Made by a program: the position numbers and the translations under genes. This document shows, piece after piece, positions 1 to 10,000 of a DNA stretch of 64,000 nt. Within the stretch, counting starts at the first letter, position 1. Every line of letters begins with the position of its first letter. The stretch is taken from contig JAGXKN010000006.1 of the NCBI GenBank assembly GCA_018335195.1, positions 38,763 to 102,762 of the forward strand, given 5' to 3'. Source of the DNA: Desulfobacterales bacterium. GTDB lineage: Bacteria > Desulfobacterota > Desulfobacteria > Desulfobacterales > Desulfosalsimonadaceae. Under the pieces are notes generated by a model. The model was not told the DNA's origin, ran no database searches, and saw nothing but the letters and a program-made list of their open reading frames with translations.

Positions 1-174
1 GGCATTCTGGCCGCAGCCGGGATATCCGCATCCGCCGCAGTTGGCCCCGGGCAGCAGATCGTCAACCTTTTCCACCAGGGGATCGACGTAAACATAGAAA
101 ATTTTGGATGCCAGGGCCAGCGCCGAGCCGATTACCAGGCCGAGCCCGCCCATCATCAGTATTGCATCAAACAT
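1..174 (-). CDS. rnfB: RnfB, electron transport complex subunit (N-terminal fragment)
   Basis: Only the first 58 codons are in the window; the gene runs off the left edge. Translation gives a short hydrophobic membrane anchor (residues about 5-30) followed by PGANCGGCGYPGCG (43-56), the cysteine pattern of the first 4Fe-4S site of RnfB. RnfB is the ferredoxin-like subunit of the membrane Rnf complex, which couples electron transfer between reduced ferredoxin and NAD to ion pumping. The start ATG (complement of 172-174) is preceded by GCGGAG at good distance. The gene faces away from the purine phosphorylase gene, and a promoter region lies between. The remaining iron-sulfur domains cannot be checked here. 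Confidence 0.85.
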   Translation of the reverse strand, partial: MFDAILMMGGLGLVIGSALALASKIFYVYVDPLVEKVDDLLPGANCGGCGYPGCGQNA

Positions 175-334
175 TGCATGCTCCGCTTCGTGTGATTTGT
201 GGCACGATATTCATCCGGTGTTAAAATGGCCATATACCATGATTTAAACCGGGAGTCCAATCCGAAAAATATTCTTTTTCCACATCCCGCCCCGGGTGTC
301 AACAGATCTGTCCGACCCCCTGAAGATAGAGTGC

Positions 335-361
335 TTGACGGAATGATATTTCCTGTATAAA
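335..361 (+). promoter_or_regulatory. Candidate sigma-70-like promoter for the purine salvage/mla operon
   Basis: TTGACG (335-340) and TATAAA (356-361) are both close to consensus, but the spacer is only 15 bp. The site lies about 95 bp upstream of the phosphorylase start in an AT-rich patch of an otherwise GC-rich region. The 181-454 gap holds no gene. Confidence 0.3.
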
Positions 362-454
362 AATAAAATCTTTATAACTTCCGATTTTTTTCCGGGTATT
401 TCTGTGAAAATACCGGCAACTTAACAGATCAGAGAGGAGGAACGTCTGCCGACG

Positions 455-1291
455 ATGGGATATCCCGGCAATGACAATTACTGGCACGAGGTTCAGGAGG
501 CGGCCGCATATCTGCAGTCGCAGATCACCGGAAGCCCGGAAATCGGCTTGATGTCCGGAACCGGCCTGGGCGGCAGCACGGCGTCCATGGCGGTCGACTT
601 TGAAATCGACTATGCAGATATCCCCCATTTTCCGGTTTCAACGGTTGTGAGCCACGCCGGTCGCATGGTTTCCGGGCGGATGCATGGCAGGTATGTTATG
701 GTCATGCAGGGACGGTTTCATCTATATGAAGGCTACCCGCCCGGCGCGGTGACGTTTCCGGTGCGGGTCATGCAGGCTCTGGGCGTAAAGACATTGATCG
801 TCACCAATGCCGCCGGTGGACTGAACCCGGAGTTTGCACCCGGCGATATCATGGCCATTGTCGATCATATCAACCTGACCGGAGAAAACCCCTTGGTGGG
901 AACGAATAACGAGGATTGGGGGGTGCGTTTTCCCGATATGTCCGCAGTATACAGTCCGGAATTAATACAGCTTGCCGGAAATGTTGCTGAAAAAAATGGG
1001 TTGCGGATGAAAAAGGGCGTTTATGTTGGACTCAAGGGGCCCAGCCTGGAGACTCCGGCGGAAACGCGGTTTATCCGGAAGATCGGCGCGGATGCAGTGG
1101 GACTTTCCACGGTCCAGGAAGTTATAGCCGCAGTGCATGCAGGTATGCGCATACTGGGACTTTCCATTATCACCAATATAAACGATCCGGATCGTCCGGA
1201 GCCGGCAACAGTGGAAGAAATTATCGGGGTTGCAAAAAACGCCGCCCCCTTTCTGGCGCAATTGATCAGCGGCGTTGCAGAGGAGATGTAA
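455..1291 (+). CDS. Purine nucleoside phosphorylase (possible methylthioinosine phosphorylase)
   Basis: This 278-residue protein is a trimeric-type purine nucleoside/MTA phosphorylase. It has the phosphate loop SGTGLGG (34-40), GRFHLYEG (86-93), the TNAAGGLNP turn (118-125) and GPSLET (195-200). Glu199 and Asn241 match the base-binding Glu201/Asn243 of the human enzyme, while the usual Met219 position is Leu217. It splits purine nucleosides with phosphate to give base and (deoxy)ribose-1-phosphate. The next gene is an MTA/SAH deaminase, a pairing known in bacteria that deaminate methylthioadenosine to methylthioinosine before phosphorolysis, so MTI may be a substrate (inference). GAGGAGG lies 14 bp before the ATG. 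It begins the likely operon that runs to the RND exporter. Confidence 0.85.
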   Translation: MGYPGNDNYWHEVQEAAAYLQSQITGSPEIGLMSGTGLGGSTASMAVDFEIDYADIPHFPVSTVVSHAGRMVSGRMHGRYVMVMQGRFHLYEGYPPGAVTFPVRVMQALGVKTLIVTNAAGGLNPEFAPGDIMAIVDHINLTGENPLVGTNNEDWGVRFPDMSAVYSPELIQLAGNVAEKNGLRMKKGVYVGLKGPSLETPAETRFIRKIGADAVGLSTVQEVIAAVHAGMRILGLSIITNINDPDRPEPATVEEIIGVAKNAAPFLAQLISGVAEEM

Positions 1292-2659
1292 ATGACGATT
1301 TTCCACGACCTGCTAATTGTCAACGGCACCCTCGTGACCATGGATGAAGCCGATACCGTGATTGAAAACGGCGCGGTGGCGGTATCCGGAGATGCCATTG
1401 GCTCGGTGGGACCGGCCGACACAGTGGATGTCAAAAGTGCAGCCCGGATTATCGACGCAGACGGCGGAATTATTATGCCGGGCCTGGTCAACACGCACAC
1501 GCATGCGGCCATGACCTGCTTTCGGGGCCTGGCCGACGACATGGAACTGATGACCTGGCTCAATGATTATATTTTTCCGGCAGAGGCCAGGCTGGATCAT
1601 GACAAGGTCTATACCGGCGCCTTGCTGGCATGTGCGGAAATGGCGCTTTCCGGCACAACGTGTTTTTCCGATATGTACCTTTTCGAGGGCGCCGTTGCCG
1701 AGGCGGCCAGTCATGCCGGGATGCGTGCCGTGGTGGGCGAGGTTCTCTATGACTTTGATTCGCCCAACTACGGTCCGATTGAAAAAGGTTTCGAGTATAC
1801 GGAAGATTTGATTCACCAATGGCAGAATGATCCGTTGATCACCATTGCCGTGGAGCCGCACTCGCCTTATTTGTGCGCACCGCAATTGCTGCAGCGCGCC
1901 TCGGCCATTTCCCAACAGTACGGGATCCCCATAATTGTCCATGTGGCAGAAACCCGGGCGGAGGCCGAAACCATGAAAAACCGGTATAATTTAAGCCCGG
2001 TGGCCCATCTGGCAGATATCGGTGTGCTTTCCCCCCGGCTGGTGACCTGCCACTGTGTGGCTGTCAACAAGGAAGATATCGAACTGCTCAGGGCGCATGA
2101 CGTCAAGGTTTCCCATAACCCGGAAAGCAACATGAAACTGGCTTCAGGAATCGCCCCGGTGCCGGATATGCTCAGTTCGGGGGTGTGCGTGGGCTTGGGC
2201 ACGGACGGCCCCACAAGCAACAATAACCTGGACATGTTCATGGAAATGGATGCCGCTGCCAAGATCCACAAAGCCCGGAGCCTGGATCCCACGGTAATGG
2301 ATGCCCGCAGCGTGCTGCGCATGGCTACCATCGATGCGGCGCGAACCCTCGGCCTGGACCATGAGATCGGATCTCTGGAGCCGGGCAAGAAGGCAGATAT
2401 TATTTTGATTGATACGAAAAAGCCGCACCTCACACCGATGTATAATGTGTATTCCCATCTGGTTTACGCGGTCTCCGGCCATGACGTACATGCCACTATC
2501 ATCAACGGCGTGCCGGTGGTTACGGAAGGACGGATGACCACGTTTGATACCGATCGGGTCATGGATGCGATGAAGCCCATTGCCGAGGAAATCCGGCATC
2601 TTCACGACTGGGACGGCAGTCGCGCTGCGGCCCGGAAGAAACCCGGAAATAAAAGATGA
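1292..2659 (+). CDS. mtaD: 5'-methylthioadenosine / S-adenosylhomocysteine deaminase (amidohydrolase)
   Basis: A 455-residue metal-dependent amidohydrolase with the metal-binding HTHAAM (His69, His71), later histidines in EPHSPYLC and IIVHVAET, and the metal Asp in LGTDGPTSNNN, all typical of the MtaD/SAH deaminase group. It removes the 6-amino group of methylthioadenosine or S-adenosylhomocysteine, relieving inhibition of methyltransferases and radical SAM enzymes. The start ATG follows the phosphorylase stop directly, and its ribosome site (GAGGAG) lies in the last codons of that gene, so the two are translationally coupled. Length is normal for the family. A role in general guanine or cytosine deamination is less likely given the sequence pattern. 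Confidence 0.85.
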   Translation: MTIFHDLLIVNGTLVTMDEADTVIENGAVAVSGDAIGSVGPADTVDVKSAARIIDADGGIIMPGLVNTHTHAAMTCFRGLADDMELMTWLNDYIFPAEARLDHDKVYTGALLACAEMALSGTTCFSDMYLFEGAVAEAASHAGMRAVVGEVLYDFDSPNYGPIEKGFEYTEDLIHQWQNDPLITIAVEPHSPYLCAPQLLQRASAISQQYGIPIIVHVAETRAEAETMKNRYNLSPVAHLADIGVLSPRLVTCHCVAVNKEDIELLRAHDVKVSHNPESNMKLASGIAPVPDMLSSGVCVGLGTDGPTSNNNLDMFMEMDAAAKIHKARSLDPTVMDARSVLRMATIDAARTLGLDHEIGSLEPGKKADIILIDTKKPHLTPMYNVYSHLVYAVSGHDVHATIINGVPVVTEGRMTTFDTDRVMDAMKPIAEEIRHLHDWDGSRAAARKKPGNKR

Positions 2660-2715
2660 TTGTCGACCACCGGAGACAAGGGGGAAAACCCCCGGACCAG
2701 GGCGGAGGAAAAACG

Positions 2716-3531
2716 TTGGACAGGCGAAAAGTTCGGTTTTGCTGCGGGATCGTCTGCATGTTTCTGCTTGTGACCGTTTTGTTTTTATTCCCGGCTGCCA
2801 CACAGGCGGTGTATGCCCAGCAGTCCGGGGCGATGACCACGGGCGCTCGGCAGGCCGAGGAACCGGGTGAACAGAGCGACTTTGAGGGGTTTGCGGAATT
2901 TGATACCGGAGGTGACTCCGGGCAGGGCGAGGTCTTTGACCCCCTTTCCGGATACAACCGTTTCATGACCCGGGTAAATGACAAGTTCTATTTCTGGGTG
3001 TTGAAACCGGCAGCCAGCGGTTATGCAAAGGTGACCCCGGCAGTGATGCGGCGTTCGGTGGGTCGCTTTTTCAAAAACCTGGGGTATCCTGTGCGTTTCG
3101 TCAACAACCTGCTGCAGCTCAAAGTCAAGCGGGCGGGGGTGGAAACCGCCCGCTTTTTGGTCAATACGACTGTGGGCGTGGCCGGGTTTGCCGACCCGGC
3201 CGAGGCTTGGATGGATCTCGAGGCCTATCCGGAGGATTTCGGCCAGACCCTGGGCGTCTATGGGGTGGGCAGTGGATTTCATCTAGTGCTGCCGCTGATG
3301 GGGCCGTCAAATTTGCGCGATGCCGTTGCCCGGGTGCCGGACGTGTTTCTGGATCCGTTGTATTATGTCGAGCCCTCGGAGCTGGCTATCGGGATTTCCG
3401 CGTATAACCGGGTCAACTACACCTCGCTTCATCTGGGCGAATATGCGGAATTGAAAAAGGATGCCGTGGATTGGTATGTTTTCCTTCGAAGCGCATATGA
3501 GCAAAATCGCAGGAAGAAAATCGAGAAATAG
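2716..3531 (+). CDS. mlaA: MlaA/VacJ family outer-membrane lipid asymmetry protein
   Basis: The conserved MlaA region begins at FDPLSGYNRFM and includes the NTTVGVAGFADPA segment and PEDFGQTLG. MlaA sits in the outer membrane and removes mislocalised phospholipid from the outer leaflet, passing it to MlaC. I prefer a TTG start at 2716: it has GGAGGA six bases upstream and gives a compact signal peptide (two Arg, a hydrophobic core, then VYAQQ as a signal peptidase I-like site). A longer in-frame ATG at 2656 overlaps the mtaD stop but would give an unusually long leader. Unlike classical VacJ there is no lipobox cysteine, so it may not be a lipoprotein. mlaC follows 8 bp later. Confidence 0.85.
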   Translation: MDRRKVRFCCGIVCMFLLVTVLFLFPAATQAVYAQQSGAMTTGARQAEEPGEQSDFEGFAEFDTGGDSGQGEVFDPLSGYNRFMTRVNDKFYFWVLKPAASGYAKVTPAVMRRSVGRFFKNLGYPVRFVNNLLQLKVKRAGVETARFLVNTTVGVAGFADPAEAWMDLEAYPEDFGQTLGVYGVGSGFHLVLPLMGPSNLRDAVARVPDVFLDPLYYVEPSELAIGISAYNRVNYTSLHLGEYAELKKDAVDWYVFLRSAYEQNRRKKIEK

Positions 3532-3539
3532 GGGGGAGC

Positions 3540-4145
3540 ATGAAAAAGCTTTTATGCACGGGATTGATTGTGCTGGTAAGCTGGGTTGCAGCCGGTCCGG
3601 CAGCAGCCGCAAATGACCCGGAAACGGCCAGGGACCTGCTCAAAAGCAAGATTGACAGCGTGCTGCAGGTGCTGGAGCAAAAAGAACTATCCGATGCAGA
3701 AAAGCGCGAAAAGGTCGAGTCCATCGTGGACCCGGTGTTTCATTACGAGCTTATGGCAAAACTGTCTCTGGGGCCCAGACACTGGCCGAAGCTGAGTTCC
3801 GAGCAGCAGGAAATTTTTTCCAAGCGTTTCATCCAGCGGGTAAAAGCTTCCTATTTTGATAAGATCTCCATGTATTCCGGAGACGCGGACGCGGCATTTA
3901 CTTATGAGCCCATACGCACGAGAAACGGCAAGGTGCATGTCCCCCTTCAGGTCCGGACCGAGAACAACAAGATTGATATGGTGTATAAGTTTTACCGGAC
4001 CGGTGATTCCTGGCGGATCTATGATGCGGAAGTAAACGGGGTAAGCATTGTTCAGAGCTACAGGTCGCAGTTTAATCAGATCCTGGCAGAGTCAACCGTT
4101 GAGATGCTGCTCAAGGATTTGAAATCCGATGAGAATCTGCAATAA
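3540..4145 (+). CDS. mlaC: MlaC family periplasmic phospholipid-binding protein
   Basis: A 201-residue protein with a clean Sec signal peptide (MKKLLCTGLIVL..., cleaved near AAAAND) and the MlaC/Ttg2D fold signature: a helical N-terminal part with MAKLSLGPRHWPKLS and a C-terminal sheet with WRIYDAEVNGVSIVQSYRSQF. MlaC shuttles phospholipid between the outer-membrane MlaA complex and an inner-membrane transporter. AGGGGGGAGC precedes the ATG. It follows mlaA, but the usual MlaFEDB ABC transporter is absent; an RND exporter comes next instead, which suggests the lipid is handed to or from that protein in this organism (inference). Confidence 0.88.
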   Translation: MKKLLCTGLIVLVSWVAAGPAAAANDPETARDLLKSKIDSVLQVLEQKELSDAEKREKVESIVDPVFHYELMAKLSLGPRHWPKLSSEQQEIFSKRFIQRVKASYFDKISMYSGDADAAFTYEPIRTRNGKVHVPLQVRTENNKIDMVYKFYRTGDSWRIYDAEVNGVSIVQSYRSQFNQILAESTVEMLLKDLKSDENLQ

Positions 4146-4187
4146 GACCGGTTTTCCGGTTTCACCCGAAAAGATCTGTCCAAATCC

Positions 4188-6728
4188 ATGATGCAGCGGT
4201 TTTCCCCCATAAACTGGTTTTACGACCGGGTGCTGTTTGCCCGGCCCGTAGTTGTGCTGGTCTGCTTTTTTGCGGCAATCGGCATTCTTGCCGGATATGC
4301 CGTAAATTTTGAAATTGAGGCCTCGCCCAACACCCTGGTGCAGCAGGACAATCAGGACTACCTGTACTATCAGGAAATCATCGACCGGTTCGGATTCGAG
4401 GATTTCTTGGTCATCACGTACAGCCCGGATGAAAAAGATCTGCTTTCCAGGCAGGTGCTTTCGCGTATCGGAGAACTCCGGGACGCGGTGGAAGCCGTGG
4501 GCGGGGTGGATTCCGTGATGACCCTGCTGGACGTGCCGCTTCTGGAAAGTCCGCCCATGCCGCTTTCGGAACTGGTGGATAATATCCGGACACTTTCGGA
4601 TCCGGATGTGGACCTTGAAATGGCCGAAAAAGAGCTCAAAACCAGCCCGCTGTACCGCAACCTGCTGGTCAGCCCGGATCTGGAAACAACCGGCCTGCAG
4701 ATCAACCTGGAGAGCAACCCCGAATATGAAAAGCTCTGGGACAGGCGGCAGGATTTGCGGGAAAAAGCCGCTGATCAGGGATTGAGCCGAAACGAAAAGC
4801 ACGAGATGGAAAACGTGGCCGCGCAGATGGATGCCCTGTGGAACCGGATGGAAGCTGATCGGGCGGAAATCATTTCCGGCATCCGGGCGGTCATGAAAAA
4901 GCATGATGACCGGGCAGACCTGTTTCTCGGCGGCATCACCATGATTGCAAACGACCTGATGCACTTTATCAAAAATGATCTCAAGGTCTATGGCGGCGGC
5001 GTGGTGCTTTTTCTGGTCCTGGTGCTGGGGCTGATTTTCCGGCAGGCGCGCTGGGTGATTCTGCCGCTGGCGAGCTGCGCCTTTGCCGCCATTGCCATGG
5101 CGGGACTGCTCGGCTTGTTCGGGTGGAAGGTTACGGTGGTTTCCTCGAATTTCATTTCCCTTCAGTTGATTATCACCATGGCGATTTCCATTCACCTGGT
5201 GGTGCGCTACAGGGAGCTTATCATAAAGGAATCGCACCAGAGCCACCCGGAGTTGACCCGGCAGATGGTCATGGACATGAAAATCCCGTGCTTTTACGCC
5301 GTGCTGACAACCATTGCCGGCTTCGGCTCGCTGATATTCGCGGATATCAAGCCCGTGGAAACCTTTGGATGGATGATGGCCGCAGGAATCCTTGTATCGC
5401 TGGTGGTCACGTTTGTCTTTTTCCCGGCCGCCCTGGTGCTGTTTAAAAAGCCCCCGCCGCCTGCGGGCGGATTGACGAGATTTTCTTTTACCCGGGGGCT
5501 GTCGCGGTTTACCGAGTCCCGCGGCCGCCTGGTGCTGGTGCTAAGCGCCGCGGCGCTGGTCGTGAGCGTGGCCGGCGTTTCCCGGCTCCAGGTGGAAAAC
5601 GCGTTTATCAATTATTTCAAGTCCTCAACGGAAATCTACCAGGGTATGAAGGTCATTGACCGCCAGCTCGGAGGGACAACACCGCTGGATGTGATTATTG
5701 ATTTTGATGCTGCCGGCGACCTTCCACCGGCAGCCGTGGAATCGCAGCCGGCCAAGGGCGGGGGGGGAGCCGACGACGAGTTCGGCGCGTTTTCCGAATT
5801 TGAAGAGCCGGCCGATGCGGACAAATACTGGTTTACCCCGCACCGGCTATCGCGGATCGAGTCGGCCCATGATTATCTCGATGGCCTTGAAGACACGGGC
5901 AAGGTGCTTTCTCTGGCCACGCTGACCAAGGTGGCCGAGCGCGTCACCGGCGAACCGCTGGACAGCTTTGACCTGAGCCTGCTGTTTAACGAGTTTCCGG
6001 AAGAATACCGGCAGATGCTGATTGAACCGTATGCCTCTATTAAACACAACCAGGCCCGGATCAGTCTGCGCATCATTGATTCCAGGCCTGGGCTTCAGCG
6101 CAACACCCTGCTGGAAGAAATTCGGGGCGGACTGACGGGGCAGGCCGGATTTGAAGCCGGCGATGTGCATTTGACCGGCATGCTAGTCTTGTACAACGAT
6201 GTGCTGCAAAGCCTGTTTGACTCCCAGATCCGGACCCTGGGGCTGGTTTTGCTGGCCTTGATGACGATGTTTCTGGTTTTGTTTCGATCCGTGAAAATCG
6301 CCTTGATCGCCATTTTCCCCAACCTGCTGGCCACCGGCGTGGTGCTCGGGGCCATGGGATGGATCGGCATTCCGCTCGATATCATGACCATCACCATTGC
6401 CTCGGTCTGCATGGGCATTGCGGTGGATGACACCATTCATTACATCCACCGGTTCAGGCGCGAAATCGGGGCGGACCGCAGCTATATCCAGGCCATGCAC
6501 CGGTGCCACGGAAGCATCGGCTATGCCATGTACTATACCTCGATTGCCATTATTATCGGTTTTTCCATCCTGGCCACCTCGAATTTTATTCCGACCATTA
6601 TTTTCGGCGTTTTCACGGGCCTTGCCATGTTTATCGCACTGATATCCGCCCTGACGCTGCTGCCGCAGCTCATTGTCTGGATCAAGCCGTTTGGCCCGGA
6701 AGGCGGTACTGCGGAGGCGCAGCATTAA
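4188..6728 (+). CDS. RND superfamily (MMPL-type) exporter, probable lipid transporter
   Basis: An 846-residue polytopic protein with the two-fold RND/MMPL repeat: TM1 near residues 15-38, a periplasmic loop to about 260, five helices (about 265-420), TM7 near 450, a second loop to about 670 and the last helices. The acidic GIAVDDTIHYIHRF motif sits in the second half, as in HpnN and other hydrophobe/lipid exporters. The second loop has an acidic, glycine-rich low-complexity stretch (about residues 522-545). It lies 42 bp after mlaC and is probably co-transcribed. With mlaA and mlaC it likely moves phospholipid or hopanoid-like lipid to the outer membrane; the actual substrate cannot be read from the sequence. 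Confidence 0.8.
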   Translation: MMQRFSPINWFYDRVLFARPVVVLVCFFAAIGILAGYAVNFEIEASPNTLVQQDNQDYLYYQEIIDRFGFEDFLVITYSPDEKDLLSRQVLSRIGELRDAVEAVGGVDSVMTLLDVPLLESPPMPLSELVDNIRTLSDPDVDLEMAEKELKTSPLYRNLLVSPDLETTGLQINLESNPEYEKLWDRRQDLREKAADQGLSRNEKHEMENVAAQMDALWNRMEADRAEIISGIRAVMKKHDDRADLFLGGITMIANDLMHFIKNDLKVYGGGVVLFLVLVLGLIFRQARWVILPLASCAFAAIAMAGLLGLFGWKVTVVSSNFISLQLIITMAISIHLVVRYRELIIKESHQSHPELTRQMVMDMKIPCFYAVLTTIAGFGSLIFADIKPVETFGWMMAAGILVSLVVTFVFFPAALVLFKKPPPPAGGLTRFSFTRGLSRFTESRGRLVLVLSAAALVVSVAGVSRLQVENAFINYFKSSTEIYQGMKVIDRQLGGTTPLDVIIDFDAAGDLPPAAVESQPAKGGGGADDEFGAFSEFEEPADADKYWFTPHRLSRIESAHDYLDGLEDTGKVLSLATLTKVAERVTGEPLDSFDLSLLFNEFPEEYRQMLIEPYASIKHNQARISLRIIDSRPGLQRNTLLEEIRGGLTGQAGFEAGDVHLTGMLVLYNDVLQSLFDSQIRTLGLVLLALMTMFLVLFRSVKIALIAIFPNLLATGVVLGAMGWIGIPLDIMTITIASVCMGIAVDDTIHYIHRFRREIGADRSYIQAMHRCHGSIGYAMYYTSIAIIIGFSILATSNFIPTIIFGVFTGLAMFIALISALTLLPQLIVWIKPFGPEGGTAEAQH

Positions 6729-7069
6729 TCCCAACCTCCGGCGGAAAAGCGCGGCCATTGCCGGTACAAGGCAAATCCGTTTTGTTGTCCCTGATAGCCG
6801 GGCGACATTGCCGGGAATTTGTTTTCATTGTCGGTGTTTTTTTCGACACCGGTTGCGATTGCAATAGCGAATATCCGGTTGTTGCCGGGGGATGAAGGCG
6901 TCACCGGGAGACCGGGTGCCGGGAGGTGTCGTTTTGACGAAGTGTCTCCGGGTATTTATGTTTATCCTATATGATGTTTCATAACGGATTTCAGCCGGCC
7001 TGCCGGTGATTGCACCTGCATTCTGAATTTCTTTACAGCAGTTTTTTCCAGACAAGGCCTTTTTTACTC
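6729..7069. other. Intergenic region without a recognisable gene
   Basis: About 340 bp between the RND exporter and the debranching enzyme. The only structure noted is a small inverted repeat near 6832-6852 (GGTGT, T-run, ACACC) without a downstream T-tract. Short ORFs in the region have no ribosome site or family features. It probably holds the promoter of the glycogen operon, but I cannot point to convincing boxes. Confidence 0.5.
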
Positions 7070-10000
7070 ATGACGGTATCCGAAACCATTATCCAGCAGC
7101 CATCTCCCGGCACCCGGATAATCGCCTTCAGGGGAGACGTGTGGTGTCTGCGGCTGCAGGTTCCACTCGATCAGCACGGTACCGCGTGGGTGCGGACCAA
7201 TATCGGCCGCGCCCATCCGGCCAGGCGGGAGGTCATCGTCCACGTGGAGCAAAACGAGGCCCTGCTGCACCACGACTGGTCGGATATTGAAATGAAGCCT
7301 GCAGGCGACGGGGAGTTTGAAATCTGTCTGGCGCTTTGCGAAGTCGGCCATTTTGAGGCCAAGGCCTACTTCCTGCCCGAGCAGACCGGCCAGCCGGTCT
7401 GGCCGCCGGGTGAAAACGCTGTTATCAACGTGGAGCCGGCTGAAACGGTTTGCGGCAATATCATCTATAATGCGTTTGTCCGCCAGCTCGGCCCCAATAA
7501 GCATCAGCGCAGGCATTCGCCCAGGGATCTGGATTTTAAGGCCCTGGATGAGCAGGGATATACGGTGATTCCGCCTTCAGGCAAGTTCCGGGACGTAATC
7601 CGGGAACTCGATTTTATTCTCCACGAGCTGGGATGCCGGTTTATTCAACTGATGCCGGTCAATTCCACCCCAACCACCTACGGCCGGATGGGCCGTTTTG
7701 GCAGCCCTTATGCGGCCCAGCGCTTTACGGCCGTGGATCCGGCAATGGCCGAGTTTGACCCCAGGGCCACGCCGCTGGAGCAGTTCATGGAGCTGGTGGA
7801 TGCAATCCACCGCAGGCACGCAAGGGTCATCCTCGACATTGCCATCAACCATACCGGGTGGGGCGCGGCCATTCATGAAACCCATCCTCACTGGCTGGAC
7901 CGGAGCGAGGACGGCAAGATCCGGATGCCCGGGGCCTGGGGTGTGGTGTGGGAGGATTTGACCAAGCTGGATTTCCGGCACCGGGACTTGTGGCAGTACA
8001 TGGCGGATGTGTTTCTGACCTGGTGCCGCCGGGGCGTGGACGGATTCCGGTGTGATGCGGGCTACATGATTCCGGTGGCGGCCTGGTCTTATATTGTCTC
8101 CCGGGTGCGCGAGGAATTTCCGGACACGATTTTTTTCCTGGAAGGCCTGGGCGGAAAGATTTCCGCGACGCGTCACATACTGAATACGGCCAATTTCAAC
8201 TGGGCCTATTCGGAACTGTTTCAAAATTACGACCGGCATCAGGTTACGCATCACCTGGCACTGGCAGATGATATTTCGGCTGCCGACGGGATCATGATCC
8301 ATTTTGCCGAAACCCATGACAATAACCGCCTGGCCGCGGTTTCCAAGGGGTATGCCAGGATGCGCACGGCCTTGTGCGCGTTGCTTTCCCGGGCCGGCGG
8401 ATTTGCTTTTGCCAACGGCGTGGAGTGGTTTGCCACCGAGAAAATCGACGTTCACGGGGCGCCTGCGCTCAACTGGGGGGCTGAGGACAATCAGGTGGCC
8501 CATATCCGGCGCTTGAGCACGTTGCTGAAAAACCACCCGGTGTTTTTCGGAAACACGGCGCATCAATGGATTATGGCCTCGGAAGGAAACTTTATCGCAG
8601 TGCTGCGATCATGCCCGGATTTAAAAAAGGCCCTGGTCGTGGTGATAAACCTGGACCATGAACATGAAGTCACCGCCCGTTGGCATGCAAATCCGGAATC
8701 TTTGGCAGGCGATCACTTCATCGACTTGATCACGGGGCAGCAGGTGGATGCGGAGGCATCCGGCGATGCCTGGCAGCGCCGCCTGGCCCCGGCCGAAGTG
8801 CTTTGCCTGAGCACCGACCCGGCGGATCTTTCCAGGATCGAGGCATCCGAAAGCGGTTTTTCCAAAAATCCCGTCCGCAGCGCGTCCCAGCAGCTTCGGG
8901 CGGCAGGGCTTGATGTGTTTTCCCATTATCATGGCACGGTGCATATCGGAGATTTTGATCCGGATGCGGCCGCAGCGGAAATGTACCGGGACCCGGAGGG
9001 TTTCTGCAGGCGCATGAACCCGTATAGCGAGGAGTCCCGGGTGGTATGCTGGCAGTGGCCCGCAGATATCCGCCGGGAGGTCATGGTGCCGCCCGGCCAT
9101 TTCGTGCTGGTCCGGGCGCCGGTGCATTTTCGGGTGCACCTGGTGAGAAGCAATCGCACGTATTGGACCGGATTCGCCCTGACAGCGGCGGACGGCGGGC
9201 ATTTTCTGCTTATTCCGCCCATGACGGCCCCTGCCGATCACGTGCAGTCGGTTTTGAAAATGACGGTTTACGGGGAAGACCGGTGCGTGCACGAATCCGC
9301 GTATTTGCTCCACCTGGCCGATCCCGGAGGGCTTTGCGTCAATCGGGTCATCCAGCGGCAGGACCTGATTTCCAGGCCGTTTGTTTTTCTGGCCACCAAC
9401 GGCCGCGGGGCAATGACGCGAACGGCCACGTATCCCAGGCGCATGCGTTCACGCTATGATGCCCTGCTGGCGGCCAATCTTCATGATCAGATGCCTGTGG
9501 ATCGCTGGATTATGTTTTCCCGGTGCCGGGCCTGGGTGGTTTACCAGGATTATTCCCAGGCCGTGCGCACGGACTGCCTGCAGCGTTTTGTCTATGATTA
9601 CGAAAATCACGGGCAGTGGCAGTTTATGATTCCCACCGGCCTGGGCCGGCATATCCGGCTTTCCATGCAGGTGGAAATGATTCCGGGGCAAAACCGGGTG
9701 CGGCTGCATTTTACCCGCCATCTGCAGCAGGAGGCCGATCAACTGGAAGACGGGCGGCCGGTGTGGCTCATTCTCCGGCCGGACATGGAAAACCGCAGCT
9801 TTCATGAAACCACCAAGGCATTTACCGGGCCGGAGCACACGTTTCCGGAAGCCGTGAAGACCGGCAGGGCGGGCTTTGTCTTTTGCCCGGACGAAAATCA
9901 CCGGATCGAACTGGCCGCTGCGGTCGCCGAGTTTGTCTTTGAGCCGGAATGGCATTATATGGTCCATCGCCCCGTGGAAGCCGAGCGGGGCCTGGATGCC

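Noticed and set aside
4092..5246. 384-codon minus-strand open frame
   Set aside because: His/Gln-rich translation opposite the RND exporter gene; no recognisable domain.
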